A stretch of DNA of 64,000 nucleotides from Euborellia annulipes (lineage: Eukaryota > Arthropoda > Insecta > Dermaptera > Anisolabididae): contig JAKCPI010011771.1 of assembly GCA_023213315.1 (NCBI GenBank), positions 37,135-101,134 on the forward strand, given 5' to 3'. The notes beneath the pieces are model-generated. The model searched no databases. It worked only from the letters and a program-made list of their open reading frames with translations, and was not told where the DNA came from. Below are positions 31,580-41,449 of the stretch, in pieces; within the stretch, counting starts at the first letter, position 1; each line of letters starts with the position of its first letter. The position numbers and the translations under genes are program-made.

Positions 31580-31829
31580 CACTGTAAAAAAAATGGTGTT
31601 AATTTTACAATTGTATAGGAAGCAAATTACATAAACAAAAACATATCAAATTTAGTAAGTCTTTGCAAAAACCATTTATAAATGTATTGTAATTTTTTTG
31701 AAAGACATTTGAAAATTGTGTGGTAATTTTAGAGTTCCCAAACTGTTTAAAAAAAAATCTGGTGTGACTGGCGCACAGCACACAACTTTCTCTTACCTTC
31801 GGTAATCGAAAGTTGTGTTCTGTGCTTGT

Positions 31830-32191
31830 CAGTGGCGTATTCAGGGGGGGCCCAGGGGGCCGGGCCCCCCAAAGCCTTCTCCAAAACAAAAAAATACCTA
31901 TTGTGTTCCCTAATGATATTTTTTTTTTAAATAAATATTTTATTAACTCTCATAAATTCTAAAATCTAACAAAAAACTTATAAATAATTGAAAAAATCTC
32001 TAATATTTACGAATTTTGTATTAAAATTATTTTTTATTTCAAGAAAAAAAAAATTTTTTTTATTTGTTTTTTATTTATAATTATTATATTATCTAAAAAA
32101 ATTTCTCCACTTTAAGTTTCTTGGTGAAGGGAGGGGGGGGTTCATAAAACTTTGGGCCCCCCCCCAAGCAGAAATCCTGGCTACGCTACTG
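31830..32191. mobile_element. hAT-like MITE with 8-bp target duplication
   Basis: The ends CAGTGGCGTATTCAGG and CCTGGCTACGCTACTG are near inverses. GTGCTTGT flanks both sides (31822-31829 and 32192-32199), and the undisturbed HTE hairpin has it once. The interior has G and C runs and AT-rich non-coding DNA. Confidence 0.85.
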
Positions 32192-32253
32192 GTGCTTGTC
32201 ACACCAGATTTTTTGTGTCGACATATATTTAGTTTCCGAAAATACCGTACATT

Positions 32254-32440
32254 TTTTTTTTTGTTTTTTTAATAAAAAACATTCACACTTTTTTCTCATT
32301 CACACTCACATTCACAGAGTCTTTTCGGCATTTGGTATCCAAATGGCTTAAATAAAATCATCGGACTGCCTGGGGTCCGAACCCGTGACGTTTGGTATAC
32401 GAGGTTAGCACGCTAACCTCTACACCAAGCCCCGAGGGCC
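32254..32440 (-). mobile_element. SINE family 1, with 10-bp target duplication
   Basis: The minus-strand head GCTTGGTGTAGAGGTTAGCG and B box GGGTTCGGACCCC are well kept, and the A-run is seen as T's at the left. ACCGTACATT lies at both 32244-32253 and 32441-32450. The body is internally shortened compared with other copies. Confidence 0.85.
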
Positions 32441-32993
32441 ACCGTACATTCGAATTCAAGATGTAATAAAATTTATAAACATGGGAAAATATTTATATTT
32501 TGTTACCATGGCAACCATTTCTCCTATCCCCTCTATGAAGTACAAGAGTAAAGTGGTCTTCAGAAGATTTCAATGACAAAATGAGAATATACATTTTATA
32601 GAGAATCTAAAAAATATTCATTAATTGATTTTTGAATTTTAAACAAATTCGTTGGAGCGAATTTATCTCGTAGCTCAATTCATTCATGCTTAAAATTAAA
32701 CACACACACACAGACACACACACACAGACAAGTTGAAAACCACTTTTTTGGATTCAGGGGACCTCAAAAAGTGTATATCCATCAAAATCTCGACATCGAA
32801 TTTCTGAAATAATTCCAATACTTTCTCTCTCTATATATATTAACATATATATAGAGGTAAGAGAAAGTAAAAATACTATTTTTAACAAAAATTACTATAC
32901 ACAGAGATAAATGTATAGTAGTTATTATTTACAAATGAAATTCGTAAATTTAGTATTCCAAAACACTAAAATTAAGATTTTTTTTTTACAGTG

Positions 32994-33577
32994 TAGGGAT
33001 TATAAGCTTAACTGCTTATCTCTTCAGTTAATCACCTCCTTATTTTAATTTAATCTAAAAAACCTTATTAAATAGTAATGGTTACTATATAGACTAGTTA
33101 TTATTTGCGTTTTTGCACCATTTTAGTATGAATTAAAAAATATTTCGATGATTGAAATCTATGTGAACTGAGAAGCTATTAATCAATGAAATTTGAAAAA
33201 CGTTATTATATATTATCTCGAAAATAACGTTATTTTTTAAAGCTATTATTTCTATTCTATGATTAAAGTTTCTTGGTGACTTTAAATTCATCCTTCAAGA
33301 ATTTCTCTACCCCATATATTAATATTAAGGAGGAAGTTGACTTCTTTTTCCAAAGGGATTAAATTGGGATCTTTAGCATTTCAATACGCTACCTGGTGGC
33401 TTAAAGTCGAACTAGCCATTGTAGGATAAACCTTCATACGTTTAACGTGATATAAGGGACAAGAACATTTAAACATCTGATATAATTGTATTATTTAAAA
33501 AAAAAGTTATAACCCACGAGTAAACATTATTGTTAGATTAATAAATAATACATACATACACTAATATATTCACAAAT
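32994..33577. other. Low-repeat AT-rich DNA
   Basis: No feature was recognised upstream of the THAP-type exon, apart from generic AT-rich sequence. A promoter could lie here but nothing specific is visible. Confidence 0.4.
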
Positions 33578-33718
33578 ATGAAATTTTCTCCTTATAAAAA
33601 TAAAAGCAATGTGTATCTACTTTGTGTTTATGGGTGTAAAAGTCATGCATCTAAGCATGAAACAGTTCGATTTCATTCTTTTCCAAAAAAAAGACAGTAT
33701 AGTGAAAATTATAAATAA
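33578..33718 (+). CDS. THAP-domain N-terminal exon or remnant
   Basis: ATG at 33578 opens 46 codons. The product contains LLCVYGCKSHASKHETVRFH followed by SFPKK, which matches the start of a THAP zinc-finger domain (C-X3-C, then the FHxFP box). THAP domains are C2CH fingers that bind specific DNA and occur in chromatin regulators and in P-element-type transposases. The domain needs ~50 more residues, including a C and H that are absent. A possible donor, ACA|GTATAG at 33696-33697, would end the exon just after the FHxFP box, as in many THAP genes. Otherwise the frame stops at 33716-33718. It may be a live first exon or a transposon relic. A broken gene lies on the opposite strand just downstream. 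Confidence 0.55.
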   Translation: MKFSPYKNKSNVYLLCVYGCKSHASKHETVRFHSFPKKRQYSENYK

Positions 33719-33802
33719 TTTTATTGTAGAAGAATCAATCTATCAGATTTAGAAGCCTTCTTTTTAATTTTTGCCTCTATCTTTTTCTTGTTTTTCTCCA
33801 AA

Positions 33803-34367
33803 TCAATTGTGCTCGAGCAAAGGCCTCTCATATCGTATTTTTTTAAGAGCTGATTTATGTGGTGCACTCCAAACACATTCACGTGATATTTTTTAAATCT
33901 TCTAAATTATTTTTGTAAGTACAAAAACAAAAAATTATTAATTTTATATTTAATTACCGGTATTAATTTTTTAGTTAATTTATCATTTAATTATCTTGTA
34001 TTTATTATTACAATAAAATATTTCAAACACTTTTTGGCTAACATCATATCAGATATCATAAATAGCGGTTACAGAATAAAGTATAGCCCCAAATGTGCTT
34101 GCAGGTACTTCCTAATCCAGCCTTATACGAGCATCCATCCCAATTGTTATTATTATTATGAAATTTGATCATTTATTTCATGAAATTCTTCTCGTAAACT
34201 TGTTGTTTGTAAACAGAAAGAAGAATTTGGTCTGTCATTGAAACTGTCATTACTATTACTCACTTTAAAACATGACCAGGATCAATAATATTATCTCCAC
34301 AAATAAAATTTCTATTAGTAAGTGTGGCAGAAGAAAACCTACAAATTTCCTGTATCGTCACACCCAT
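33803..34367 (-). pseudogene. Broken SWIM-type zinc-finger protein gene
   Basis: Successive minus-strand pieces in different frames look like one decayed protein. From ATG 34367: MGVTIQEICRFSSATLTNRN, FICGDNIIDPGHVLK. A frame change follows near an AAA run. The next piece reads FCLQTTSLREEFHEINDQIS and stops. Then GCSYKAGLGSTCKHIWGYTL (34056-34145) resembles a SWIM finger (CxC...CxH), but the second Cys is Tyr. Then CVWSAPHKSALKK and ERPLLEHN run to a stop at 33803. This order (LQTTSLREEPHE-like, SWIM, then WSxPxxxxL) is, from memory, typical of SWIM/YqaJ-type proteins found in many copies in arthropod genomes. At least two frame breaks, several stops and a lost Cys make it non-functional. 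GTGAGT at the first break could instead be a splice donor. Confidence 0.5.
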
Positions 34368-34369
34368 TT

Positions 34370-35699
34370 TTTATTTTTAATTAAACTTTTTGTCTCATAA
34401 AACACGAGTACTTGCGTATCAGCTCAGCCATTCAATCCTACAATCGCTAGTTCATTTTTTGCCACCAGGTGAAGCCACGCCTCTCCCAAGATCCCAATAG
34501 CTATAAATCTTTTTTTAAAACCCTAGTTCTAAATAAATAAGAAAAATTGAAGTTTTATGGTCCAGGAAATCCCTCTCGTAATTTATGCATCTCGGTAATT
34601 ATCTGCAGTAGAAATAATATTCTTCTTCCACAATCGGATCTCAAAGATGTTAATCAGATAAATGCCTCATTTCTTTTTCTGTCAAACGAATAAAAATTAA
34701 TTACATTTTAACGATATAAAAAAAAAGTTGGTTTTGTTGTTCTTTTCATATTAAGTATATCTAATTGGCTCTGATGGTTGCAAGATATGAACACAAGTCA
34801 TAAGTCACTTATCACTGCAATCATCTCACACTTTTCTTTTGATCTAATTAACGTCCTCCGCGATCAGAAAGCCATGAGAAATTATTATTCTCTTGGCTGC
34901 ATTTTTTTCCAGAATTCTATTGTATAAGATTTGCATTTATACATACAATCAACAGACGGAGTTTCAAACAAAAAAGAAAAAAAAACAGGCTGGTTCTTTC
35001 TTAGAACTCTTTGAAACATTTCCGGTACCGGCGGTATTTATTGCAATTTACCTAATCTTTTATATATTTGGCAATTTATGAAGACGATTTTGTAAGAACA
35101 TTGATGTCCAGTCATCTCTATTTGCATTTTCATATATTGTTTCTCAAATCAAAACCGATATTTGTTGTTGGTGACGTCAGTCGGGGTCACAAAAACAACC
35201 AAGATCACCTTGCGAACAGAAATAAATACGCATATTAAATTCAAATTAGAATCAATATCGGGCGAAAATTTTTTTTATTATTTAACACCAAATTCAGTTA
35301 GAATGTGAATTATAATTTATTGTAATTTAATTTTGATCTGATTATTGAGATTCTTGTGAATGTCAAAGAGCAAGTGGATTATTTACATGTTATTAAAATT
35401 AGGTAATGAAATGACATTATAAATTTAAATTTAATAATCTTGTTTGAATATTTACGTACGATATATTTTTAAATATTATTTCACTTAAGTTAAGATCAAT
35501 TTTCGATAGGAACTGGATTGGACGACGTAAAATGGTTGATTTTTATATTGAATAAATTTTAAAATAACTATCCGACCCTTTTTTTGTGATTCTCACATGA
35601 CAGGGGCTTTTCTTCTTTGTAATCGTTGAATGTGAATTAATTATTCCAAGCAGATTGACCTCCCCCATATATTTCCTCTGGGGGGGGGGGGCTTTAAAC
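34370..35699. other. Low-repeat AT-rich DNA
   Basis: No gene was recognised. The interval lacks the dispersed repeats common elsewhere, so it may be intron or intergenic host DNA. Confidence 0.4.
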
Positions 35700-35936
35700 A
35701 ATAAATAACTCAAAAAGTTGTAGGAAGTTTCGGGATAAAAAAGTTTTTCCGTTTCGGGCTGCATAACACCGTCCATCATCAGTGCAGAGGCTATACAATT
35801 AATATAAATATATAAATATGATACAGGAAACTATTGACAACAAACAGTCTTGTTGATGGATGTTATCTAAATTTTTGTTGCTCCATATAGACCGAATATT
35901 TAATCCTCAGCGACAGGCAAATTTATTTTTTCATTT

Positions 35937-36161
35937 TTTTTTTTTTTTAAACATTCACACTTTTTTCTCATTCACACTCACACACACATTCACACAGTCT
36001 TTTCGGCAACTTAGGCCATTTAAGACTTTAGACGATAACCGTTGTAATTAATATATATATTGGGGGTTCAGGCATTTCTATTTAAGCCATCTGGTATCCA
36101 AATGGCTTAAATAAAATCATCGGACTGCCTGGGTCCGAACCCGCGACGTTTGGTATAGGAG
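35937..36161 (-). mobile_element. SINE family 1, with 12-bp target duplication
   Basis: ATTTTTTCATTT occurs at 35925-35936 and 36162-36173. The minus strand reads the truncated head (CTATACCAAACGTCGCGGGT, B box), the GGCTTAAATAGAAATGCC body, the GTGTGAATGTGTGTGTGAGT stretch and an A-run. The 5' ~30 bp of the head are missing. Confidence 0.85.
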
Positions 36162-36173
36162 ATTTTTTCATTT

Positions 36174-37462
36174 AACAATTGCATATTTAGCCTCTCCAAG
36201 TTCTTCTGAAGGTCGTGAGATAAAGAACTAGCCTAGCACTAAGGCACTTTTCTAAAAATTGGCGTTTTTCTGTCTCTTCCGTTGTTTGTCATTAATTACC
36301 ATATAGGCCTAACCCAAACAAAAAACGATTACTAATTTTAGAAATTTATTATTTGAAATTCCTATGGGCTTCCCGTTTACCCGCCCTAGGTGCTTCCGTG
36401 TTCGAAGACACACCTCGAACCCAACCGACCTCTGGCCGCAGTCATCTACCGGCACCCCGTGAAGTTACATTATTTCCTATCTCTAACTCCTCCTCCTGCG
36501 TTCTTGTGAACTAATCCTTATTTTTAGTTTCGCTCCGGTTCATTTTATCCAACCTCTTCTATGATAGGGAGAATGCCCTAGTTTGAGGAGCACCGAGTCC
36601 TTTCGATGAATGCTTCACTGAGTGGCACCTTCCACAGGACGGGATGTCACAGCAACTCCATCTAGAGTAGAGTTGCCTAGGAGCTATAGTGGTGAGATCC
36701 AATATCCCAATCCAGTGCCTACTTGAGGATTTGTTTACAATAAACAAATATTTTTATTTAATGAAAAAATTCCGCAGGCCCAGGATTTGAACACGGATCT
36801 TCTTTGAAGAAAGCAAAACCCTAGCCCGCTCCACTTTCTATTAATAATTTTGAACAATGCTACGGATCTATTCCATGAATTTATAATACATACATATACA
36901 TATAACAATAAAATTGATCTTGAGTATAATAACGAATATATGTGAATATTTGTTTATAAAATAAAATAAAAAAAAAAATAGTAAGGAGAGATGAGCAATT
37001 AGCGAGCGGCTCGTGAAGTACGCCGACAGAGCGTCAAGGGTGCATGATGCCATCCATGTGAGGAGCATCATATCTCTTCTCTCTATCCTCACGCAATAGA
37101 AAAGCATAGAAGAATAGAGAAGCTCTCACTTCCCGGATATATGACAGACACTTAGTCATCATCAAAAGAGGATATCTTCTTGATAAAGTGAAGAGCTAGG
37201 TGACGTCTAAGGTATAATCAACACGTAGGAATCAAATAAGTGGAAAATTAAATTAATTAAAGGAAGAAAAATGGAAACTCAGCAACAAGTGGGAAATGCT
37301 GCATGCGGTAGCTATTAATATTATTAAGATCTAAAAACAAAATATTAGGTTGAGGCTTACAAAATTTTATACTTTTAGAAACCCTTTAAACAAAGGGGAA
37401 GGTGAATTTTATTCTAATGACCGTCGGCCAAAAATAAATAATTTTGCGTATTTTCCGTCTAT
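36174..37462. other. Low-repeat DNA with one dispersed-repeat copy
   Basis: 36352-36460 is the inverted partner of 4331-4450. 36714-36750 (CAATCCAGTGCCTACTTGAG) recurs near 58798. 36960-37150 contains ordinary-looking but unrecognised sequence. Confidence 0.4.
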
Positions 37463-37508
37463 TTGTAGATATTTCGATCCCAGTGACATGGAATCATCCT
37501 CAGAACAA
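37463..37508 (-). ncRNA. Hammerhead-ribozyme-like motif (ATAT stem III)
   Basis: Minus strand: stem I TTGT plus one mismatch, core CTGAGGA (37503-37497), stem II GATTCC with GGGATC (one G-T pair), GAAATATC (37475-37468), stem I ACAA. Stem III is ATAT instead of ACGT but still palindromic. All strictly conserved core bases are present. Confidence 0.55.
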
Positions 37509-37583
37509 GCAACAGATGTTTTGCAAAACATCACAAACGCCAATCCAAAATCACAAAGTAGCGGAGCATTCCATGAATGCAAT

Positions 37584-38030
37584 TTTACTTTCTATTACCT
37601 ATGTATATGAGGTTTCTCTACTAATTGGAAAATTTTTGGACATTTTTGTCCCCAAAAAAGTGGTTTTCGCGACATGGTTCTGTCTGTGAACAAAATATAT
37701 GAAGAATCAAAAGAGGTTGAAATTTTATAATTAAGTTAGGCACCCCTCTGGAACGTAACACAAAGCTTTTGAACAAAATCGGTCAAAGAGCACTACTACT
37801 TTACTGATGTACTTTTTCAGTTTTTTTCGATTTTCTCAAAATTCGCTCCAACGATTTTGTTTAAAATTCAAAAATCAATTATTTTTTAGATACTCTTTAA
37901 AATGTATATTCTCATTTTGCCATTGAAATATTCTGAAGAACACTTTACTCTTGTACTTCATAAGAAAGATAGGAGAAATGGTATCATGGTAACAAAATAT
38001 AAATATTTAGCCATGTTTATCAATTTTTTT
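37584..38030 (-). mobile_element. HTE, copy 10, truncated
   Basis: The copy starts in a worn first hairpin (TACTTTCTATTACC) and runs through GTGGTTTTCGCGACATGGTT and the GTACTTCATAAGAAAGATAG block. It ends at the SINE insertion, and the second hairpin is missing. Confidence 0.7.
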
Positions 38031-38293
38031 TGCCCTCGAGCTTGGTGTAGAGGTTAGCGTGCTAACCTCGTATACCAAAAGTCGCGGGTTCGGACCCCAG
38101 GCAGTCCGATGATTTTATTTAAGCCATTTGGATACCAAATGGCTTAAATAAGGATGCCGCCTAGGCCCCTAATATGTATATTAATCAATAACGGTTATCG
38201 TCAAAGTCAAACATGGCCTAAGTTTCCGAAAGATTGTGTGAATGTGAGTGTGAGTGTGAATGAGAAAAAGTGTGAATGTTTAATAAAAAAATA
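38031..38293 (+). mobile_element. SINE family 1, full length
   Basis: CCCTCGAGCTTGGTGTAGAG starts the tRNA-like head, and GTCGCGGGTTCGGACCCC holds the B box. Next come the ATTTAAGCCATTTGGATACC body and the AATAACGGTTATCGTCAAAG block. A GTGTGAATGTGAGTGTGAGT stretch and an A-run end it. It is the best complete copy for defining the family. Confidence 0.85.
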
Positions 38294-38339
38294 ATAAACA
38301 ACTCTTCACACCGTATGGCAACGGTGAAGAGCAATAATC

Positions 38340-38420
38340 ACCACAATCGTTGCAGTTAAGCAATGCCAAGGGTGGCGAAAGTTTGGGTTTGGTGGCCCCG
38401 AGCAATTAGCGCCGGTAGCC
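38340..38420 (+). pseudogene. 5S rRNA-like sequence (pseudogene or 5S-derived SINE)
   Basis: CGTTGCAGTTAAGCAATGCC followed by AAGGGTGGCGAAAG resembles the internal part of animal 5S rRNA (GTTAAGCAACGCCGGGCGTGG...). Related but differently worn stretches lie at 48255-48330 and 50862-50925. Full 5S length and ends are missing. Confidence 0.4.
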
Positions 38421-38808
38421 AGTGTTACTATGTATTTTTAAAAATGTATTAATAAATATACACCCCTAAATGAGCCGTAAAAATTAAAATTAAACACATT
38501 AAATTGAATACAAAATATTCACCTATTTTCTGCTCAACTCTTAATTCTAGTGAAAATATATTCCTTTCTAAAAATTATTAAATTATATCATTTAGAAATA
38601 CTTTTATATAAAAGCGCTTAAGGGTTATATAGAGCTTTATTTTACTTATCCCTTTTCATGATTATAATGCAATTTCTTTTAAACAGGCAGGTAGATATAA
38701 ACAAAGTAAATTAATAAATTAATAAAGCGTTTCAATTAAAATTAGTTATTATAGTATAATACATAAAAAATGAACGAAGGCTAATATGAATGTTAATTGT
38801 AATTGCAG
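38421..38808. other. AT-rich DNA, probable intron upstream of the SAM exon
   Basis: No repeat was recognised. The sequence ends in TGTAATTGCAG at 38808, the acceptor used by the SAM exon. Confidence 0.45.
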
Positions 38809-39081
38809 AACTTCCGGGAGCAGAGGATCGACGGGAGTTCATTGCCGTTGCTCACCGAGGAGCATCTGACCACAGCGTTGGGGATGCGTCTGGGACCGGC
38901 ATTGCGTCTACGCGCCAGCCTTGCACAGACATTGGGCCGATGTGTCACCTGTAGTCACTGTGCACATTGTCATGTACCCCCGGCTACGGAATCAGGCCGA
39001 GCGTCAGCGACGTCAGCTGAAGATCAAGCGACAACTAGCAACGCCGCCGGACGCAGCTCCACGCCCGGGGATCCCCATTGA
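38809..39081 (+). CDS. SAM-domain protein, terminal exon
   Basis: After the acceptor TTAATTGTAATTGCAG the exon opens with NFREQRIDGSSLPLLTEEHL and continues TTALGMRLGPALRLRASLAQ. This is the second half of a SAM domain of the polyhomeotic/Scm/SAMD type: F-x-E-x-x-IDG, LLTEEHL, and the LGMxLGPALxLR helix-5 signature. SAM domains of this group polymerise in Polycomb-type chromatin complexes. The first SAM helix must come from an upstream exon that I could not locate. A cysteine-rich piece follows (CVTCSHCAHCH), which could bind zinc. Then comes a Ser/Thr/Ala tail to TGA at 39079-39081. The +1 frame from 38921 to 39139 is also open, richer in GC-ending codons, and reads RQRRQLKIKRQLATPPDAAP. One extra base in CCCCC near 38982 would switch to it, so the true C-terminus is uncertain. 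Confidence 0.7.
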   Translation, partial: NFREQRIDGSSLPLLTEEHLTTALGMRLGPALRLRASLAQTLGRCVTCSHCAHCHVPPATESGRASATSAEDQATTSNAAGRSSTPGDPH

Positions 39082-39139
39082 TGATGACCTCCCCCGAGCC
39101 AACAAGTTCCTAAGACCCCTGAGGAAGGACTCAACATAA

Positions 39140-39593
39140 CATTAACATAACACGTGTATATTATGATACATACTTTAGTCTCTAGCCAGAGTATTATTAT
39201 GTACTAACTGGTCTTTTTCTTAACTTTTTTTTTTTTTTTTTTTTGAGTGATGCCGAAGATATTGAAGAAAGTTGGCTTTTTTTCTTTTAGATTAGTAAAA
39301 TTACAAATATTTGTTTCCTGTATACATATCTCATTTATTATGACGTAATTTATTAAGCCATTGCAATAATATATATATCATTCGTATAAAAAAAACTCTT
39401 GGCCTTATTAAACAAAAAATTCTCATGTTTAATTTAGGAAATTTTGTATTTTTTTTATTGAATCATGGAAAAAAATAACTTTTGTCTTTTCGGCATCTTA
39501 GGCTAAATAGATTTTAAACGATACTTATTAAGTTAATGACGATATAATAATGAGAAAGGACTTCTTTTCCTCCCGAATCATTTTAATATTCCT
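39140..39593. other. AT-rich DNA, possible 3' UTR
   Basis: This lies downstream of the SAM exon. An 18-20 bp T-run lies near 39227-39244. No clear AATAAA could be tied to the gene. Confidence 0.35.
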
Positions 39594-39635
39594 TGTCGAC
39601 CTTTCGGGGCCTAAACCTCACCCATCTTCAGGACA
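39594..39635 (-). ncRNA. Hammerhead-ribozyme-like motif, partly decayed
   Basis: Minus strand: stem I TGTC (39635-39632) with GACA (39597-39594), core CTGAAGA (39631-39625), stem II GGGT with GCCC, GAAAGGTC (39605-39598). Stem I has four perfect pairs. Stem III AGGT is one change from the ACGT palindrome. Confidence 0.5.
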
Positions 39636-40298
39636 GTGGCCTAATTTCAACTTTTGCTTGGGAGGGGGGGCAAACTTTTTTTTCTTAAAATTTACTTACA
39701 AATATGCAACGGGTGGCAAAAGTGGCCTAATGCCAACAATCTTTTTAAATAAATAATACTTAACAAATAGGTACTCAAATTTGGCCAAAAGATATTTAAT
39801 TTATTTTTGTACAGTTTATATACCCATAGATATATTTTGAAATATTTTATTTAGAATAATATGAGCCCTTGGGGGGGGGTAATGTACTCCCCCCCAATGA
39901 TGTCTCTGGGGGTTAAAAACATTCTTATCTCTACCACCTTCAGTTGTTAGAAAAGTTAGTATATTTTAGAATATATGGGGGACGTTTAGTCCCCGAAATT
40001 TCGTCAAGGAAATATAAAATACGTAATTCGGGCCGAAAAGAAGTCTTTATTTTATTTCATCATGGAATTTGATTTAAAAAATTTGAAAACCTGGAATCGA
40101 ACGCGATGTCATTCTATTGATACTCTAATCTTATATACAATTTCCGGCCTAAGCAATATTTTCAGATATGTAAGTTATTAAAAATTTAAATAAATAGAAT
40201 TGGAATGTAAATGTCGAAAAAGATTTAAATAAAGAGAAATCGTGCGAATTTTAATAAAATTTACATTATCATAGTCAGGATTCTTGTTTGGTGGGGTA
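39636..40298. other. AT-rich DNA with G/C runs
   Basis: G-runs at 39661-39669 and 39871-39879 and C-runs at 39890-39895 suggest worn hAT-like MITEs of the window's common type. No boundaries were fixed. Confidence 0.35.
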
Positions 40299-40531
40299 CA
40301 GTGAGCGCCACAATTAAATCCCCACCTGATAGCTTTAGCCTTAAGTATATGGTATAGAATATGATAAATGGTGAAATAATTTTAAATTTGAAAAGGTAAA
40401 ATAAAATCATCTGTACCAGATTTTACGTTTTACCTTTTCGGACATTAAAATTATTTCACTATACACCATATACTATACCATATATTTAAGGCTAAAGCTA
40501 TCAGGTGGGGACTTAATTGTGGCGCTCACTG
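40299..40531. mobile_element. TA-target MITE (CAGTGAGCGCC family), intact ends
   Basis: CAGTGAGCGCCACAATTAAA... and ...TTAATTGTGGCGCTCACTG are inverse, and TA lies on both sides (40297-40298 and 40532-40533). The arms pair over most of the element. This is characteristic of mariner-type MITEs. A second copy is at 10399. Confidence 0.85.
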
Positions 40532-40574
40532 TACAATTGAGTTTGACGCCGATGGTGGAAATAAAATTTGTTGC

Positions 40575-40722
40575 GTGTATGTCTTTAGAGTTTTTACTGT
40601 TTTAAGGGTCGCGGGTTCGCATCCCGTCTCATGCGACAAAAATTTATTTCAATTTAGTTGGCTACCAATAAATTAAATTGAAGTAAATAGAGCCGGGGTC
40701 TAAAGACCTTAAATTTAAAAAA
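40575..40722 (+). mobile_element. SINE family 2, 5'-truncated
   Basis: B box region AAGGGTCGCGGGTTCGCATC at 40604-40623, body TTTAGTTGGCTACCAATAAA, tail GGGGTCTAAAGACCTTAAAT and an A-run. Box A is not recognisable. Confidence 0.65.
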
Positions 40723-40798
40723 AAACGTAAAGATATAAATGGCTTCCAAGCAAAGTTCTTTTATTATTTATGCAAAAATTGGATTTCATTTTCTGGGC

Positions 40799-41439
40799 CA
40801 GGGCCGGCCTAAGGCGTGTGCTTCGTGTGTGGTGGCACACGTGCAGTTTTCTGGGGGCCGCAGAAAAGGGAAAATTAATAAAAACCTTACATTCTTACTA
40901 GGAACCGACCGAATATTCGGTTTCGGTTACGGTTTCGGCCAAAAATCATGGTTTCGGCAGTAGTTTCGGTTTCGGCCAAAAAGTAGCCGAAACTTTCGGC
41001 CGGCCGAAACTTGAGTCTTAAAAAAAAAAGGTCAAATGATTTGCGCTTGAAGGAGAAAAAAAATTTTTGTCTCCCTAAAAAAAAGGTAAAATGATTTTCA
41101 CGGAGGGAAAAAAATTTCAAAAAAAAAAAAAATATAAATTTTTTTATAGGAAATACAAGTTTCGGTTTCGGTTACGGTTTCGGCCGAAACTAAGGTTGAG
41201 GCCGAATATTCGGTTTCGGTTTCGGCTGAAAATCTTGTTTCGGTCGGACCCTAATTCTTACATAGTAAAAATTTAAGTATTATGAACTTTTGAATGGAAA
41301 TTAAATTTGTATAACTTTTGTTTAACAAATAAAATATTGCGTGAGAGAACAATAAATCAAGTACAATAACAACTCGCATTTTAAGGGGCGCCAAAATTCA
41401 TCCTTGCACACACAGCATTTTGCTCTTAGGCCGCCTCTG
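40799..41439. mobile_element. hAT-like element with 8-bp duplication and nested hAT-like MITE
   Basis: The ends CAGGGCCGGCCTAAGG and ...CTTAGGCCGCCTCTG are near inverses. TTCTGGGC (40791-40798) and TTCTGGGT (41440-41447) match at 7 of 8 positions. A second element is nested at 40899-41253. No coding sequence was recognised. Confidence 0.75.
40899..41253. mobile_element. hAT-like MITE made of TTCGGTTTCGG repeats
   Basis: The ends TAGGAACCGACCGAA and TTCGGTCGGACCCTA are near inverses. ATTCTTAC occurs exactly at 40891-40898 and 41254-41261. Arrays of GGTTTCGGTTACGGTTTCGG near both ends face each other. Confidence 0.85.
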
Positions 41440-41449
41440 TTCTGGGTAT

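Larger units (their letters stand above)
31748..32878 (+). mobile_element. HTE, copy 9, carrying a hAT-like MITE and a SINE
   Basis: The first hairpin starts TCTGGTGTGACTGGCGCACA at 31759 and is interrupted in its 3' arm (TGTGCTTGTC) by the MITE at 31830-32191. A SINE sits at 32254-32440. The copy closes with GAGGTAAGAGAAAGTAAAAA near 32857-32876. Confidence 0.8.
31580..32993. mobile_element. TA-target MITE (CACTGTAAAA family) split by a nested HTE
   Basis: It starts CACTGTAAAAAAAATGG at 31580 and ends TTTTTTTTTACAGTG at 32993 with TA after it. The two halves (31580-31747 and 32879-32993) are contiguous when compared with the copy at 2544. HTE copy 9 fills the gap. Confidence 0.75.

Noticed and set aside
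33721..33901. Minus-strand 59-codon frame after a TTTAG acceptor (RFKKYHVNVFGVHHINQLLK...)
   Set aside because: The overlapping frame CVWSAPHKSALKK fits the neighbouring SWIM-type remnants better, so the longer frame is probably chance.
35730..35785. Minus-strand CTGATGATGG...GCAGCCCGAAACGG
   Set aside because: Core strings are present, but the base required after stem III (U) is lost and stem II pairs only at its base.
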